DNA of 64,000 nt. Origin: Aliiroseovarius salicola (lineage in GTDB: Bacteria; Pseudomonadota; Alphaproteobacteria; Rhodobacterales; Rhodobacteraceae). Below, in pieces: positions 18,135 through 27,346 of this stretch. Under the pieces are notes generated by a model. That model made no database searches. It had not been told where the DNA came from and saw nothing but the letters and a program-made list of their open reading frames with translations. The first letter of the stretch is position 1, and each line of letters starts with the position of its first letter. Location: the NCBI RefSeq assembly GCF_027891095.1, contig NZ_JAQIIO010000001.1:282001-346000 (forward strand), given 5' to 3'. The translations under genes were made by a program, and so were the position numbers.

Positions 18135-18626
18135 TTACCGCCTAGGTAGATCCGGGTCACATCTTTCTCCGCGAAAGCAGGCTTTGATCCGCGTCAGCAT
18201 CTCGGGATCGGGATCCTCAAAAGCGAACCCACCACAGGGACCAGTCTCCAGAAAATAACCGTCATCCCGCATCTCAAGAAACGTCAGATAGGTTTCATTT
18301 CTAGTCAGCCCCCCACACCAAGGTCCGGTACATTGCACATTCACCGTGATATCTTCGTGAAACGGCATCTCAAACCCACGCCCCGTCAGACTGCGGCCAA
18401 CGAGCTTGGCTGCGAACCGATTGTCCGGCCGCACCTCGTCTTGTTTGCTCCAATCCACCTTGGGCCGTTTCTCATCATCAAATGTCAATCTGCCCAGCAC
18501 GATCAGATATGGGGCCGCAGCCTCATCCGCGTCCAGAAACGCCTGAACTGCATTATAGGGCATGCAGGACAAGGCAATTGCCGGGGCCGCGAGAAGAGAG
18601 AATATGAGCGCCAAAAACGCGCGCAT
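18135..18626 (-). CDS. Predicted secreted protein, unknown function
   Basis: A 163-residue protein with signal peptide MRAFLALIFSLLAAPAIALSC. The ATG at 18626 has AAGGA nine bases upstream; a TTG at 18644 that overlaps the rppH stop is a less likely start. The mature protein has six cysteines (in SCMPY, VQCTGPWCGG, TGPCGG, KACFRGERCD), which suggests disulfides in the periplasm. It follows rppH closely and is probably co-transcribed. No family is recognised. Confidence 0.65.
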   Translation of the reverse strand: MRAFLALIFSLLAAPAIALSCMPYNAVQAFLDADEAAAPYLIVLGRLTFDDEKRPKVDWSKQDEVRPDNRFAAKLVGRSLTGRGFEMPFHEDITVNVQCTGPWCGGLTRNETYLTFLEMRDDGYFLETGPCGGFAFEDPDPEMLTRIKACFRGERCDPDLPRR

Positions 18627-18640
18627 CTTGCAGATCCTTT

Positions 18641-19150
18641 TCAAAGGTGAGCTCTGAACCCTTCAACCACCTTCGCATAAATCTCGCGCTTGAAGGGCAC
18701 AATGTTGTCGACGAGCTGATCGGCGCTCATCCAGGCCCATTGCGAAAATTCCGGATGGTCTGTTTGGATGTTCACATCGCTGTCCTGCCCCTTAAAGCGC
18801 ATCAGGAACCAACGCTGTTTTTGCCCCCGAAAGCGGCCTTTCCAGATCTTTGGCACGATGTCATGGGGCAGGTCATAGGGCAGCCAATCCGGCAGTTCAG
18901 CCTCGACATCCACCAGATCCGCGGTCACACCGGTTTCTTCCCACAGCTCGCGCAGGGCCGCTTCGCGTGGATCCTCGCCATCGTCCACCCCACCCTGTGG
19001 CATTTGCCAGGCGTTTTTGGTTCCGAGCTTTGGGGCATCCAACCGCTGCCCAACAAAAACGCGCCCATCTGCATGGACCAGCATGATACCGACACAGGGG
19101 CGGTAGGGCAGTTTGGCAATCTCATCCGGGGTAAGTGCGGCGGCGGTCAT
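18641..19150 (-). CDS. rppH: RNA pyrophosphohydrolase
   Basis: A Nudix hydrolase of 169 residues that removes pyrophosphate from the 5' end of transcripts and so starts their decay. The Nudix box is complete ([17 protein letters not shown], then WEETGV), and the N-terminus ([21 protein letters not shown]) is typical of RppH/IalA. The start at 19150 is preferred to one 14 codons upstream because GGAG precedes it and the conserved region begins there. Confidence 0.93.
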   Translation of the reverse strand: MTAAALTPDEIAKLPYRPCVGIMLVHADGRVFVGQRLDAPKLGTKNAWQMPQGGVDDGEDPREAALRELWEETGVTADLVDVEAELPDWLPYDLPHDIVPKIWKGRFRGQKQRWFLMRFKGQDSDVNIQTDHPEFSQWAWMSADQLVDNIVPFKREIYAKVVEGFRAHL

Positions 19151-19256
19151 CTGGAGTTCCTTTTCACGGACTGGCAAAAATCGGGCAGGCAAAAATCAGG
19201 CGGGTATCGAGCAGGGTCATCCCATTTGCCCTGATACACGGTTCTGATTTTAAACG

Positions 19257-19292
19257 CAAAACCCGCCCGCCCTGGAAACGGGCGAACGGGTT
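19257..19292 (-). terminator. Terminator after ctpA
   Basis: On the minus strand, AACCCGTTCGCCCG and GGGCGGGCGGGTT can pair with small mismatches and are followed by TTTGCGTTT. It lies about 45 bases after the ctpA stop and separates it from rppH. Confidence 0.55.
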
Positions 19293-19335
19293 ACTTGCTT
19301 ATTTTCAAAGGGTTTCCCCTCATGCACCGCCTGAC

Positions 19336-20667
19336 TTATTTGGCCAGCGCAATGGTCGAAAGGCCCTTGATCAGATCCACCGCATAAGAGAGCTGGAAGT
19401 CGTCGTCACGCAGCTGGGCCGCCTCTTCTGCTGCAGACCGCTCTTCCTCGATCTGGCGGCGCTCATCTTCCGACAGGCTGTCATTGTTCAGGCTGCCGCG
19501 CAGGTCTGCCTCGGTGCGGGGCGAACGCCCTTCTTCCTCGGTCTCAGCGTTTGGCTGGCGCGGTGGCTGTTCCACCACGATGTCGGGGGACACGCCCAGC
19601 GCCTGGATCGAACGACCAGACGGAGTGTAATACCGCGCCGTGGTCAGGCGCATGGCACCATCAGATGGGAGCGGCATAACGGTCTGCACCGAGCCTTTGC
19701 CAAAACTCTTGGTGCCGACAACAATCGCACGGTGGTGGTCTTGCAGTGCACCGGCCACAATTTCAGAAGCCGACGCCGATCCGCCATTGATCAGCACCAC
19801 AAGTGGTTTGCCTTCAGCCAGATCCCCAGCCTTGGCGTTCACCCGCTCGCTTTCACCGGGATTGCGACCGCGGGTCGACACGATCTCACCGCTTTCCAGG
19901 AACGCATCCGAAACCGAGATCGCCTGATCAAGCAGACCACCGGGGTTGTTACGCAGGTCGAGTACAAAGCCCGAGACCTTGTCGATCCCGCCCAGCGCTT
20001 CTACTTCGCGTTTCAGGCCATCAACCATATTTGGTGTGGTCTGGTCGTTGAAGGTGGTGACGCGCATCACGACGGTATCACCCACAGTGCGCACGGTGGC
20101 GGCGGTCAGTTTGATCGTGTCGCGGATGATCGAGACGTCAAAAGGTTCGTCCACCCCTTCACGCACCACGGTCAAAATGATCTCGGACCCGACCGGTCCG
20201 CGCATCATGTCCACCGCTTCATCCAGTGTCAGGCCCAGCAGGCTTTCTCCGTCCACATGAGTGACGAAATCACCGCTTTCAATCCCGGCCTTGTCGGCAG
20301 GCGTGTCATCCATCGGGGTCACGACGCGGACAAACCCTTCTTCCTGCGTCACTTCGATACCCAAGCCGCCAAACGACCCTCGGGTCTGCACACGCATTTG
20401 GGCAGCGTCATCAGCCGACAGATAGCTGGAATGCGGGTCAAGTGACGAGAGCATCCCGTCGATCGCCGCTTCGATCAGATCTTTGGCCTCAACCTCTTCC
20501 ACATATTGTGCGCGGATGCGTTCGAACACGTCACCGAACAGATCAAGCTGTTCATAGACCGTGTTCCCCCGGCCCGCATCCTGAGCCAGAAGGGGCGCTG
20601 CGACCTGCGTGGTCAGCAAAGCGCCCGCAAGGGTTCCGCCAAGGGCGGCCATCACGAATTTCTTCAT
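19336..20667 (-). CDS. ctpA: Carboxyl-terminal processing protease (S41 family)
   Basis: A periplasmic serine protease of 443 residues that trims proteins at their C-terminus, including cell-wall hydrolases in several bacteria. It has a signal or anchor segment (1-30), a PDZ domain (about 95-175) and an S41 domain with the Ser/Lys dyad S301 (SASASE) and K324 (SFGKGS). A polar acidic tail follows residue 370. It is 6 bases downstream of the EnvC-like gene. A protease with a peptidoglycan hydrolase activator in one operon is a common and sensible pairing. Confidence 0.93.
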   Translation of the reverse strand: MKKFVMAALGGTLAGALLTTQVAAPLLAQDAGRGNTVYEQLDLFGDVFERIRAQYVEEVEAKDLIEAAIDGMLSSLDPHSSYLSADDAAQMRVQTRGSFGGLGIEVTQEEGFVRVVTPMDDTPADKAGIESGDFVTHVDGESLLGLTLDEAVDMMRGPVGSEIILTVVREGVDEPFDVSIIRDTIKLTAATVRTVGDTVVMRVTTFNDQTTPNMVDGLKREVEALGGIDKVSGFVLDLRNNPGGLLDQAISVSDAFLESGEIVSTRGRNPGESERVNAKAGDLAEGKPLVVLINGGSASASEIVAGALQDHHRAIVVGTKSFGKGSVQTVMPLPSDGAMRLTTARYYTPSGRSIQALGVSPDIVVEQPPRQPNAETEEEGRSPRTEADLRGSLNNDSLSEDERRQIEEERSAAEEAAQLRDDDFQLSYAVDLIKGLSTIALAK

Positions 20668-20673
20668 CCGTCT

Positions 20674-21849
20674 CTATTCCTTACCTGCCGTGAACCAGTC
20701 GGACGGGTTCACGGGTGATTGGTTCTCTCTCAACTCTATATAAAGCGTTTCCGAGGCCTCAGCGCCAGCACCTTGCACAAGATCGATCAAAAACGCTTGA
20801 TCTGTGCTGTTTTCCGCTGGTGAAACCGAAGTAATTGGGAGTGCAGAGCCACTCATCAAGCCAATTGCCGACCCCTGCGCCACAACTTCACCCACTTCGC
20901 CGTAAAGCTGACCCAGCCCGGCGAGCACCAGAAGATAGCCGTCGCCGGGTTCAAGGATGGCCACATTACCATAATCCAGCAAGGGTCCAAGATAGCGGAT
21001 TGTCGCCGGCCACGGGGCCGAGACCAGTGCCAGCGGGCGGGTGGCGATCACCCAGCCGGGGCGCTTTACCCCCGCAGCATCCGCCTCGTCATACCGACGC
21101 AGGATGCGGCCCAGAACGGGCAGATCCAGCCGCCCTTTGGCTGAGGCGAAATCATCCAACGTCCCGGCGCTTGCGGTGCTGATCGGGTCCGACAACAGTC
21201 CACTGGCAAAACTCGCCAGTGTATCCGAGCTTGCCAAAAGGGTTTGCATCGCGGCCTTATCTTGCACAAACCGGCGCGGCAATTCGGTGCGTGCGGCAAT
21301 GGCCTGGCTCAGTTCGGTCCGTGCGGTCTGCGCCCCTTTCAGCCCGTTTTGCAAGGTATCAAGCGCACCCTCTTGTAGCGTGCGGATGGTGGCCAGCTCT
21401 TCCAGTCCCTGCCGAAGAGTTTCTGCCTGCTGTTGCAACGCCGGGGCGACCTCGGACAGGATCATGCCAGACCGGGCCGTGCCGATCGGACCATCGGGAT
21501 GAAACAAAAGCGAAGGTTCCGGCGCTTTCTCAATCGTCTGCAATACACCCAGAAGCTGTGCCAGCCGGTCACTTTCGGCATCAAATGCACTTTGGATCGT
21601 CGCCTCACGCAAAGACGCCCGGCGCAACCCTTCGCGTAGCGTCGACAGTCCGCTTTCATAGGCCTTCACGGTCTGGGTCAGCGCATCAACGCGATCCCGA
21701 GCTGATTTGGCCTCTTCCAGCGCAGCTCCTGCCAGTTCCAATGAAATCATCGCCGCCCGCGCATCTGCCGCCGGGCCTGCCTGCGCCATGGCCTGCCCGG
21801 CGGTGACGCAGAGAAGCAGAGCAGACAGGAGGCGACGGGCAATGCTCAC
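20674..21849 (-). CDS. EnvC-like murein hydrolase activator
   Basis: A 391-residue protein with a signal peptide (residues 1-22), a long coiled coil (about 30-220) and a C-terminal degenerate LytM/M23 domain (LDYGNVAILEPGDGYLLVLAGL, GEVVAQGSAIGLMSG). The zinc ligands and HxH of active LytM enzymes are absent, as in EnvC, which activates amidases rather than cutting the wall itself. It overlaps the gpmI stop by 4 bases and precedes ctpA by 6, so the three are one transcript. Confidence 0.85.
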   Translation of the reverse strand: MSIARRLLSALLLCVTAGQAMAQAGPAADARAAMISLELAGAALEEAKSARDRVDALTQTVKAYESGLSTLREGLRRASLREATIQSAFDAESDRLAQLLGVLQTIEKAPEPSLLFHPDGPIGTARSGMILSEVAPALQQQAETLRQGLEELATIRTLQEGALDTLQNGLKGAQTARTELSQAIAARTELPRRFVQDKAAMQTLLASSDTLASFASGLLSDPISTASAGTLDDFASAKGRLDLPVLGRILRRYDEADAAGVKRPGWVIATRPLALVSAPWPATIRYLGPLLDYGNVAILEPGDGYLLVLAGLGQLYGEVGEVVAQGSAIGLMSGSALPITSVSPAENSTDQAFLIDLVQGAGAEASETLYIELRENQSPVNPSDWFTAGKE

Positions 21850-23363
21850 TTGATCAGGCTCTCACCGGTCATTTCATCAGGCTTGGGCAGCCCCATCAAC
21901 TCCAGCAATGTCGGCGCAAGATCCGCCAAGCGGCCATGGCCAAGCTCTGCGCCATCCGGTCCGCCAAACAGAATAACCGGCACCAGATTAGTCGTGTGCG
22001 CCGTGTGGGGGCCGTTCGTTTCTTCATCCCACATGGTTTCGCAATTGCCGTGGTCAGCGGTCACGATCATCGCGCCCCCAACCTTCTCTAGCGCAGCTAT
22101 AACCTGACCAAGCCCCTCATCCACAGCCTCACAGGCCGCCATTGCAGCCTGAAGATCGCCGGTATGGCCCACCATATCGGGGTTGGCATAGTTGGTGACA
22201 ATGAGGTCATAGCCCGCCTCAATCGCCTCAACGAAATGTTCGGTCACTTCCGGGGCGGACATCTCTGGTTGCAGGTCATAGGTGGCGACCTTAGGGCTGG
22301 CGGCCATGTAACGCACCTCGCCTTCCACCGGGTCTTCTTTGCCGCCGTTCAGGAAGAAAGTGACATGGGGGTATTTCTCGGTCTCGGCCGTATGAAACTG
22401 CGTCTTGCCCTGTTTGGCCACCCATTCGGCCAGCGTGTTCACGATGTCACGTTTGGGGAAGCAGGTGGTCATATAACCATTATGGGCGTCGGAGTACTCG
22501 ACCATCCCCAGCAGAGCGGAAAGCGCGGGGCGGGTGCCGGCGTTGAACTCGGCAAAGCCGGGCTCACCAATGGCGCGCAGGATTTCACGCGCCCGGTCTG
22601 CGCGGAAATTGACGAAGAAAAGCCCGTCACCATCCTGCATCCCGGCATAATCTCCAATGGTGGCTGGTCGGACGAATTCATCGGTGGTTTCATTGTTATA
22701 GGCGGCTGAAATGACGGCATCCGCACTGCTGAATGCCGTGCCCGTGCCGTGGACGATGGCCTCATAAGCAAGCGAGACACGTTCCCAGCGATTGTCCCGG
22801 TCCATAGCGAAGTAACGCCCAGAGAGGGTTACGATCTCAGCCCCTTCGGGCAGGGCGTTCTGGAACGCAGCAACCTGTTCACGGGCAGATTGCGGGGCCA
22901 CGTCGCGGCCGTCGGTGATGGCATGGATGGCGACTTTCAGACCCCGATCTGTCAGCGCCTTTGCTGCCGCGACCAGATGGTCCTGATGCGAGTGCACGCC
23001 GCCGGGGCTGACCAATCCTGCGATATGTGCGGTGCCACCCGTCGCCTTCACCTTGTCGGCAAATTCAATGAGCGCTTCATTCTTGAAAAAACTGCCGTCC
23101 TCGATGGAGAGGTCAATCTGCCCCAGATCCATTGCCACCACACGGCCCGCACCGATATTGGTGTGACCCACTTCGGAATTACCCATCTGCCCGGTCGGCA
23201 GGCCCACGTCCGGGCCATGGGTGATCAGCGTGTTGTTCGGGCAGGTCGCCATCAGGTGGTCAAAATTGGGGGTATTAGCCTGCGCGGGAGCGTTATGAGC
23301 GGTCTCTTCCCGCAAGCCCCAACCATCGAGAATGCACAGGACAACGGGTTTCGGGGCGGTCAT
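21846..23363 (-). CDS. gpmI: 2,3-bisphosphoglycerate-independent phosphoglycerate mutase
   Basis: A dimanganese glycolytic enzyme of 505 residues that interconverts 3- and 2-phosphoglycerate. The phosphorylated serine is S63 (QMGNSEVGHTNIGAGR). Other signatures are VLCILDGWG at the start, ITDGRDVAP, and VTADHGNCE near the end. The ATG at 23363 is chosen because the conserved region begins two residues later; the longer frame upstream is arginine- and proline-rich and enters the dispersed repeat. Confidence 0.96.
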   Translation of the reverse strand: MTAPKPVVLCILDGWGLREETAHNAPAQANTPNFDHLMATCPNNTLITHGPDVGLPTGQMGNSEVGHTNIGAGRVVAMDLGQIDLSIEDGSFFKNEALIEFADKVKATGGTAHIAGLVSPGGVHSHQDHLVAAAKALTDRGLKVAIHAITDGRDVAPQSAREQVAAFQNALPEGAEIVTLSGRYFAMDRDNRWERVSLAYEAIVHGTGTAFSSADAVISAAYNNETTDEFVRPATIGDYAGMQDGDGLFFVNFRADRAREILRAIGEPGFAEFNAGTRPALSALLGMVEYSDAHNGYMTTCFPKRDIVNTLAEWVAKQGKTQFHTAETEKYPHVTFFLNGGKEDPVEGEVRYMAASPKVATYDLQPEMSAPEVTEHFVEAIEAGYDLIVTNYANPDMVGHTGDLQAAMAACEAVDEGLGQVIAALEKVGGAMIVTADHGNCETMWDEETNGPHTAHTTNLVPVILFGGPDGAELGHGRLADLAPTLLELMGLPKPDEMTGESLIK

Positions 23364-23440
23364 AGGGGAGATCCTCGCATAGGTAGTGGCCGTTCGTGGA
23401 TGTTCTAGGCGGTGGAGCGGCGTATGGCAACGGGGATGGG

Positions 23441-23503
23441 GAAAAGGGGCGCTGCCCCTCGGCCTACCGGCCTCACCCCGAGGTATTTCCGGCAAGAAAA
23501 AAG
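23441..23503 (+). repeat. Dispersed palindromic repeat, copy 4
   Basis: Contains GGGGCGCTGCCCC, GGCCTACCGGCC and CACCCCGAGGTATTTCCGGCAAGAAAAAA. It sits between gpmI and rlmH, both on the minus strand, and may terminate rlmH transcription. Confidence 0.75.
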
Positions 23504-23518
23504 CGCGATTTTAGGGAG

Positions 23519-23989
23519 TCAGACCCGATGATACGGGCTGCCCCCCAGAATGGAAGCGGCGCGGTAGATCTGTTCGGTGAGCATGACGCGGGCCAGCATG
23601 TGGGGCCAGACCATTTTTCCGAATGAAAGCGAGGCATCGGCGCGGGCGCGCAAGCTCGGGTCGATCCCGTCCGCGCCACCAATCACAAAGGCAACGTCCT
23701 GTCGGCCATCATCACGCCAACGCGCCAGCATCTTGGAAAACTCTGGCGAGGACATCAGCTTGCCGCGTTCATCCAGTGTGCAGATCAGCGCACCTTTTGG
23801 GATCGACTTTTCCAAGAGAGCTGCTTCGGGCTTCATGCCGCCACCCTTCTTGTCTTCGACCTCAACGATTTTGGCCGGGCCAAGCCCCAAAGGCCGCCCG
23901 GTGCGGTCAAATCGTGTGAGATAGTCGTCGATAAGCTCGCGCTCGGGGCCGCCACGCAGGCGGCCTACAGCGCAGATTTGTACGCGCAT
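23519..23989 (-). CDS. rlmH: 23S rRNA (pseudouridine-1915-N3)-methyltransferase
   Basis: A SPOUT methyltransferase of 156 residues that acts on pseudouridine 1915 of the assembled 70S ribosome. Key motifs are the start MRVQICAVGRLR, the knot segment FVIGGADG and the C-terminal LSFGKMVWPHMLARVMLTEQ followed by IYRA. The start at 23989 lies 7 bases after the rsfS stop, as in most alphaproteobacteria where rsfS-rlmH are paired. Confidence 0.95.
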   Translation of the reverse strand: MRVQICAVGRLRGGPERELIDDYLTRFDRTGRPLGLGPAKIVEVEDKKGGGMKPEAALLEKSIPKGALICTLDERGKLMSSPEFSKMLARWRDDGRQDVAFVIGGADGIDPSLRARADASLSFGKMVWPHMLARVMLTEQIYRAASILGGSPYHRV

Positions 23990-23996
23990 TCGGGCC

Positions 23997-24398
23997 TCAG
24001 CCCTCTTGCTTGGCCACGTCCACAGGTCCGGGCGGGTTGGTCTGGGCGGCGCCCGGTTCCATCCACATCTTCTCGACCTGATAGAACTCGCGCACTTCAG
24101 GGCGGAATACGTGAACGATGACGTCACCTGCGTCGATCAGCACCCAGTCACCTTGCGACTTGCCTTCGACCTTGGAAAAGATCCCGAACTCAGATTTGAT
24201 CTTGTCGGTCAGCTTTTCCGAAATGGCAGCCACCTGACGCGTGGAACGGCCAGAGCACACCACCATGTGATCGGCCATCTCCGATTTGCCATGCAAATCG
24301 ATCACCACCACATCTTCGGCTTTGTCTTCTTCAAGGGATTTAAGGATACGCGCCAACAATGCGCCGTCCGCTGCGGATTTCAGGATCTTGACCGTCAT
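23997..24398 (-). CDS. rsfS: Ribosome silencing factor
   Basis: RsfS (Iojap/DUF143) binds uL14 on the large subunit and blocks subunit joining in starvation. The family core is complete in this 133-residue protein: DVVVIDLHGKSEMADHMVV, CSGRSTRQVAAISEKL, GDWVLIDAGDVIVHVF and REFYQVEKMW. A proline-rich tail follows. It is the first gene of a pair with rlmH. Confidence 0.95.
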   Translation of the reverse strand: MTVKILKSAADGALLARILKSLEEDKAEDVVVIDLHGKSEMADHMVVCSGRSTRQVAAISEKLTDKIKSEFGIFSKVEGKSQGDWVLIDAGDVIVHVFRPEVREFYQVEKMWMEPGAAQTNPPGPVDVAKQEG

Positions 24399-24646
24399 TC
24401 GCGGTTCTCCTGCGGCCGTGTTTGTATCAGCCTGATTTTCAAATGACAGGACATAGTCCTCCGATCAAAGCGCGCCGATCCGCCCCGGCGCTGGGCATAA
24501 CGAATCGTAGCACCAGATGGTTACGATCTCAATGACAGGCGCGTTTACACCTTTGTGAAGGGATGCAAAAGGGTCACGCCACATTTGTGCCTCAAAAATG
24601 CGATATTCTGCCTCAGTTAAGGTTAACTGCTGGTTTGAGGTTGTGA

Positions 24647-25522
24647 ATGTCGCAGCAAGAAGTCCCTGAAACTTTTACCAAAACAGAAGATTCACCCGGT
24701 CTATACAAGGCGCCCGACACATCGGCATCAGATCCGGACCTTTTGGCGATCCAGGCTATGATGCAGGATACCACAGAGCCGAACATTGGTGTGGCTCCCG
24801 CTGAAACAGCGCAGGAACGCGATATTTTGTTGGGTGAAGATGGTGCCTCTGATACACAGCCCGCCTCCCCAGCCGAGGAGATTGGCCCTGCTGCCCCGGA
24901 CGCGCAGGAAACCTCCGTCATTTCGGATGAGGGGCTGCAAGCCAGCATTGAAAGCGCAATGTCGGACCCCGAGGTGATCGCCGCCGCTGAATGCGCCGAG
25001 ATGCGAGAGCAAGGGCAGCCTGAGCCGCAAAAGGAGCCTGAGCCACGAAAGCCATCGCGGCGACGGTTTTCCCGACTGAAAATTAAACTGATCCCCACCA
25101 AGGAGGACGCAGGACAGGCGCGGCGTTTACTTGCGCGTCTCGCGGTGCAAGCCCTGTCTCATCCGCGAACCCCACGGGTGCTCGCAGTGACGATTTTACT
25201 GGTTGTCTTCATCCTGTGGCCGGTGTTCATTCTAATGCTGGCCCTCTTTACCCTGATGGTTGCGGCGATCATCTATCTCTCGGTGGGTCCCGCTACGGTG
25301 GACGCTTTTGTCGCTAAACGGTTCTACAAGCTGCGCGACCGCGATCCGGGTCGGGCCGAGGAACTGCGGCAACGCGCCATCCGAACCGTCCGGTTTCTGG
25401 ACAAAATCGTTACCCGATTGCCAGAACGCTGGACCGATGGTCTTTATCTGCCTGATTTCGAGGATGGCGCGCCAAAGCCGGAAAAAATGCAGTCCGATCC
25501 ATTTGATCGCCTGTCACCGTAA
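24647..25522 (+). CDS. Membrane-anchored protein with long acidic N-terminal region, unknown
   Basis: A 291-residue protein. Residues 1-150 are rich in Glu, Asp, Ala and Pro and look disordered. A basic stretch (KPSRRRFSRLKIKL) precedes a hydrophobic region of about 34 residues (roughly 178-211), long enough for one or two helices. The C-terminal 80 residues are charged (KRFYKLRDRDPGRAEELRQR). It is convergent with the MscS-type gene. No domain is recognised. Confidence 0.65.
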   Translation: MSQQEVPETFTKTEDSPGLYKAPDTSASDPDLLAIQAMMQDTTEPNIGVAPAETAQERDILLGEDGASDTQPASPAEEIGPAAPDAQETSVISDEGLQASIESAMSDPEVIAAAECAEMREQGQPEPQKEPEPRKPSRRRFSRLKIKLIPTKEDAGQARRLLARLAVQALSHPRTPRVLAVTILLVVFILWPVFILMLALFTLMVAAIIYLSVGPATVDAFVAKRFYKLRDRDPGRAEELRQRAIRTVRFLDKIVTRLPERWTDGLYLPDFEDGAPKPEKMQSDPFDRLSP

Positions 25523-25582
25523 TTGGTGGCGGTTCGGACCGTGGCCACTGCCGGGCTGCGCCAACTCCTAGGGAAAGCACCG

Positions 25583-27034
25583 TTAATCGGCAATTGATCT
25601 CCCAGGAGTCGCGCCAGCCTCGCCGACCTCTGTGCCGCCTTCACCTATAGCGCCGTCGGAGAGCAACCGGACCTCGCGCTGCGGGAAGGGTATGTCGATG
25701 CCGTTGTCCTTGAACGCATCCCAGAGCGCCAGATAGACATTACCGCGAATATTGGTGAGCCCGCCGGTCGGATCATCAATCCAGAACCGCAGGATGTAAT
25801 CCACCGAACTGTCGCCAAATCCAACGATATGGCACACCGGAGGGCGAAAACTCAGCACGCGATCCACGCTGGTGGCGGCTTCAATTGCAATTTTCCTCAC
25901 GAGGTGGGGATCATTGGCATAGGCCGTGCCGAAGAAGATATCGAGGCGCACAAAGGCGTTGGTATGGGACCAGTTCACCACCTGCCCGGTGATCAGGTCT
26001 TCGTTCGGGATAAGGTATTCGCGCCCGTCCCGCGTCACCACCGAGACATAGCGCGCGCCCAGCTGTTGGATCCAGCCGAATGTTTCACCCAAGCTGATCA
26101 CATCCCCCGGCTTGATCGACTTGTCCAAGAGGATGATCACCCCGGACACGAGGTTCGACACCACCTTTTGCAGGCCGAAACCAAGCCCCACACCGATCGC
26201 ACCGGACAGGACGGCAAGACCGGTCAGGTCCACACCAACCGCCTTCAACCCGATGAAGAACGCAGCGCCGTAAAGCACCATCTGCAGGAACTTGACCACC
26301 AGCACCTGCATTGACGGTGAGATATCTTCATTCTTTTGGATCTGCTCTGCAGATGTGCGAGAGAACATCCGCGCAATGGCAAACAGCGCCCCCGTGATCA
26401 CCACGGCCCGGATCACATCCAAGAGCGACAGGCGCATGTCTCCAACCGACAGGGCGAGGTTGTTCAGAACCCCTGAAACTTCATCAATTGCGCCGAGATA
26501 AAAGAGCGTGACATAGATCCACAACCCCCATTTGATCAGGCGCCTGAGGGCACGGTTCTCGACGACAAAAGAGGCGATGCCAACAGCCACCCATGCCAAG
26601 GCAATCGTGCAGGCCAGCCCGATGAGATAAGAGCGGGACGGCCAAGTGACCTCGCGCATGATTGTCATCGTGATCCACGTGAGAATGACAAAGATGATCA
26701 TCGATGCGCGGCGGCGCAACTGAAGTGCAAAGCGCAAACGACGCTTGGACCAGCCTTCCCGGCCCCGGAGCCAGTCTTCGAGCTTGGGGTCGAGCATTCG
26801 GCCAAGCCCCCAAGACACCACGGCAAGCGCGATGATGATGCCAACCTGATAAAGTCTCCAGGTCTGGGTCAGGCTGAGAAGGAAATTTCCGCCTTCCTGC
26901 GCCAAGTCCACGACCTGCTCGCTTAAAGTGGATATCTCTTCTGCCAGCTCTTCCTCGCCATCAACAAGGGGCGCCTCTGCGCTTGGCACTTCTTCTATTG
27001 TGTCCTGCGGGGGCTTTATCTCTTCCTGCTCCAT
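25583..27034 (-). CDS. Mechanosensitive ion channel of the MscS family
   Basis: A 483-residue inner membrane protein with an acidic N-terminus, about five or six membrane helices, and an MscS core. The pore-lining helix is Gly/Ala/Leu-rich (LAVLSGAIGVGLGFGLQKVVSNLVSG) and leads into the cytosolic beta domain (IKPGDVISLGETFGWIQQLG, YLIPNEDLITGQVVNWS). Such channels open under membrane tension and release solutes. The larger N-terminal part sets it among the multi-helix MscS-like proteins rather than the small MscS type. Confidence 0.9.
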   Translation of the reverse strand: MEQEEIKPPQDTIEEVPSAEAPLVDGEEELAEEISTLSEQVVDLAQEGGNFLLSLTQTWRLYQVGIIIALAVVSWGLGRMLDPKLEDWLRGREGWSKRRLRFALQLRRRASMIIFVILTWITMTIMREVTWPSRSYLIGLACTIALAWVAVGIASFVVENRALRRLIKWGLWIYVTLFYLGAIDEVSGVLNNLALSVGDMRLSLLDVIRAVVITGALFAIARMFSRTSAEQIQKNEDISPSMQVLVVKFLQMVLYGAAFFIGLKAVGVDLTGLAVLSGAIGVGLGFGLQKVVSNLVSGVIILLDKSIKPGDVISLGETFGWIQQLGARYVSVVTRDGREYLIPNEDLITGQVVNWSHTNAFVRLDIFFGTAYANDPHLVRKIAIEAATSVDRVLSFRPPVCHIVGFGDSSVDYILRFWIDDPTGGLTNIRGNVYLALWDAFKDNGIDIPFPQREVRLLSDGAIGEGGTEVGEAGATPGRSIAD

Positions 27035-27161
27035 AAACTTACTGTGACATGGGATATTTCTTGCGTCCAGAGCGGGGGTTTAGGCAATAAATACTCTTTC
27101 CCCCGCCGAAAGGGGGGTCGCAAAGCTTGCCCTAAGTGCAGCAAAAGAGTATCCCCCCCTC

Positions 27162-27248
27162 ATGACTCGGATTTTTGACATGGATGACCACGCCTTTTTG
27201 CCGTGGCGCTTCTTCGGCGCCAAGAAGGCCGTGCTCGCCCGACTATAA
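27162..27248 (+). CDS. Possible 28-aa leader peptide upstream of leuC
   Basis: A short ATG-to-TAA frame encodes 28 residues, including LPWRFFGAKKAVLARL. It has only three leucines and no clear ribosome-binding site, so it is not a classical leucine leader. It is listed because its 3' half overlaps the first of three hairpins that precede leuC. Confidence 0.25.
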   Translation: MTRIFDMDDHAFLPWRFFGAKKAVLARL

Positions 27249-27299
27249 GCTGCTGCGCCCCTGAACCGGGGCGCTGATTGCTCGCCTTTGATCGGGCGA
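27205..27299 (+). promoter_or_regulatory. Structured leader of the leuC transcript
   Basis: Three successive hairpins are visible: GGCGC/GCGCC (27205-27221), GCGCCCC/GGGGCGC with a 6-base loop (27255-27274), and TCGCC/GGCGA (27282-27299). They lie in the 112 bases before the leuC ribosome-binding site. Their order would suit attenuation, but none has a good T-run, so the function is uncertain. Confidence 0.35.
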
Positions 27300-27346
27300 A
27301 TGATCCCTGTCACCTTTCTCATAACGACCATCCACGGAGAGCGAAA

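Noticed and set aside
20674-21849. EnvC-like protein as a decayed M23 enzyme
   Set aside because: Loss of the metal ligands is normal in EnvC-type activators, so it is not reported as damage.
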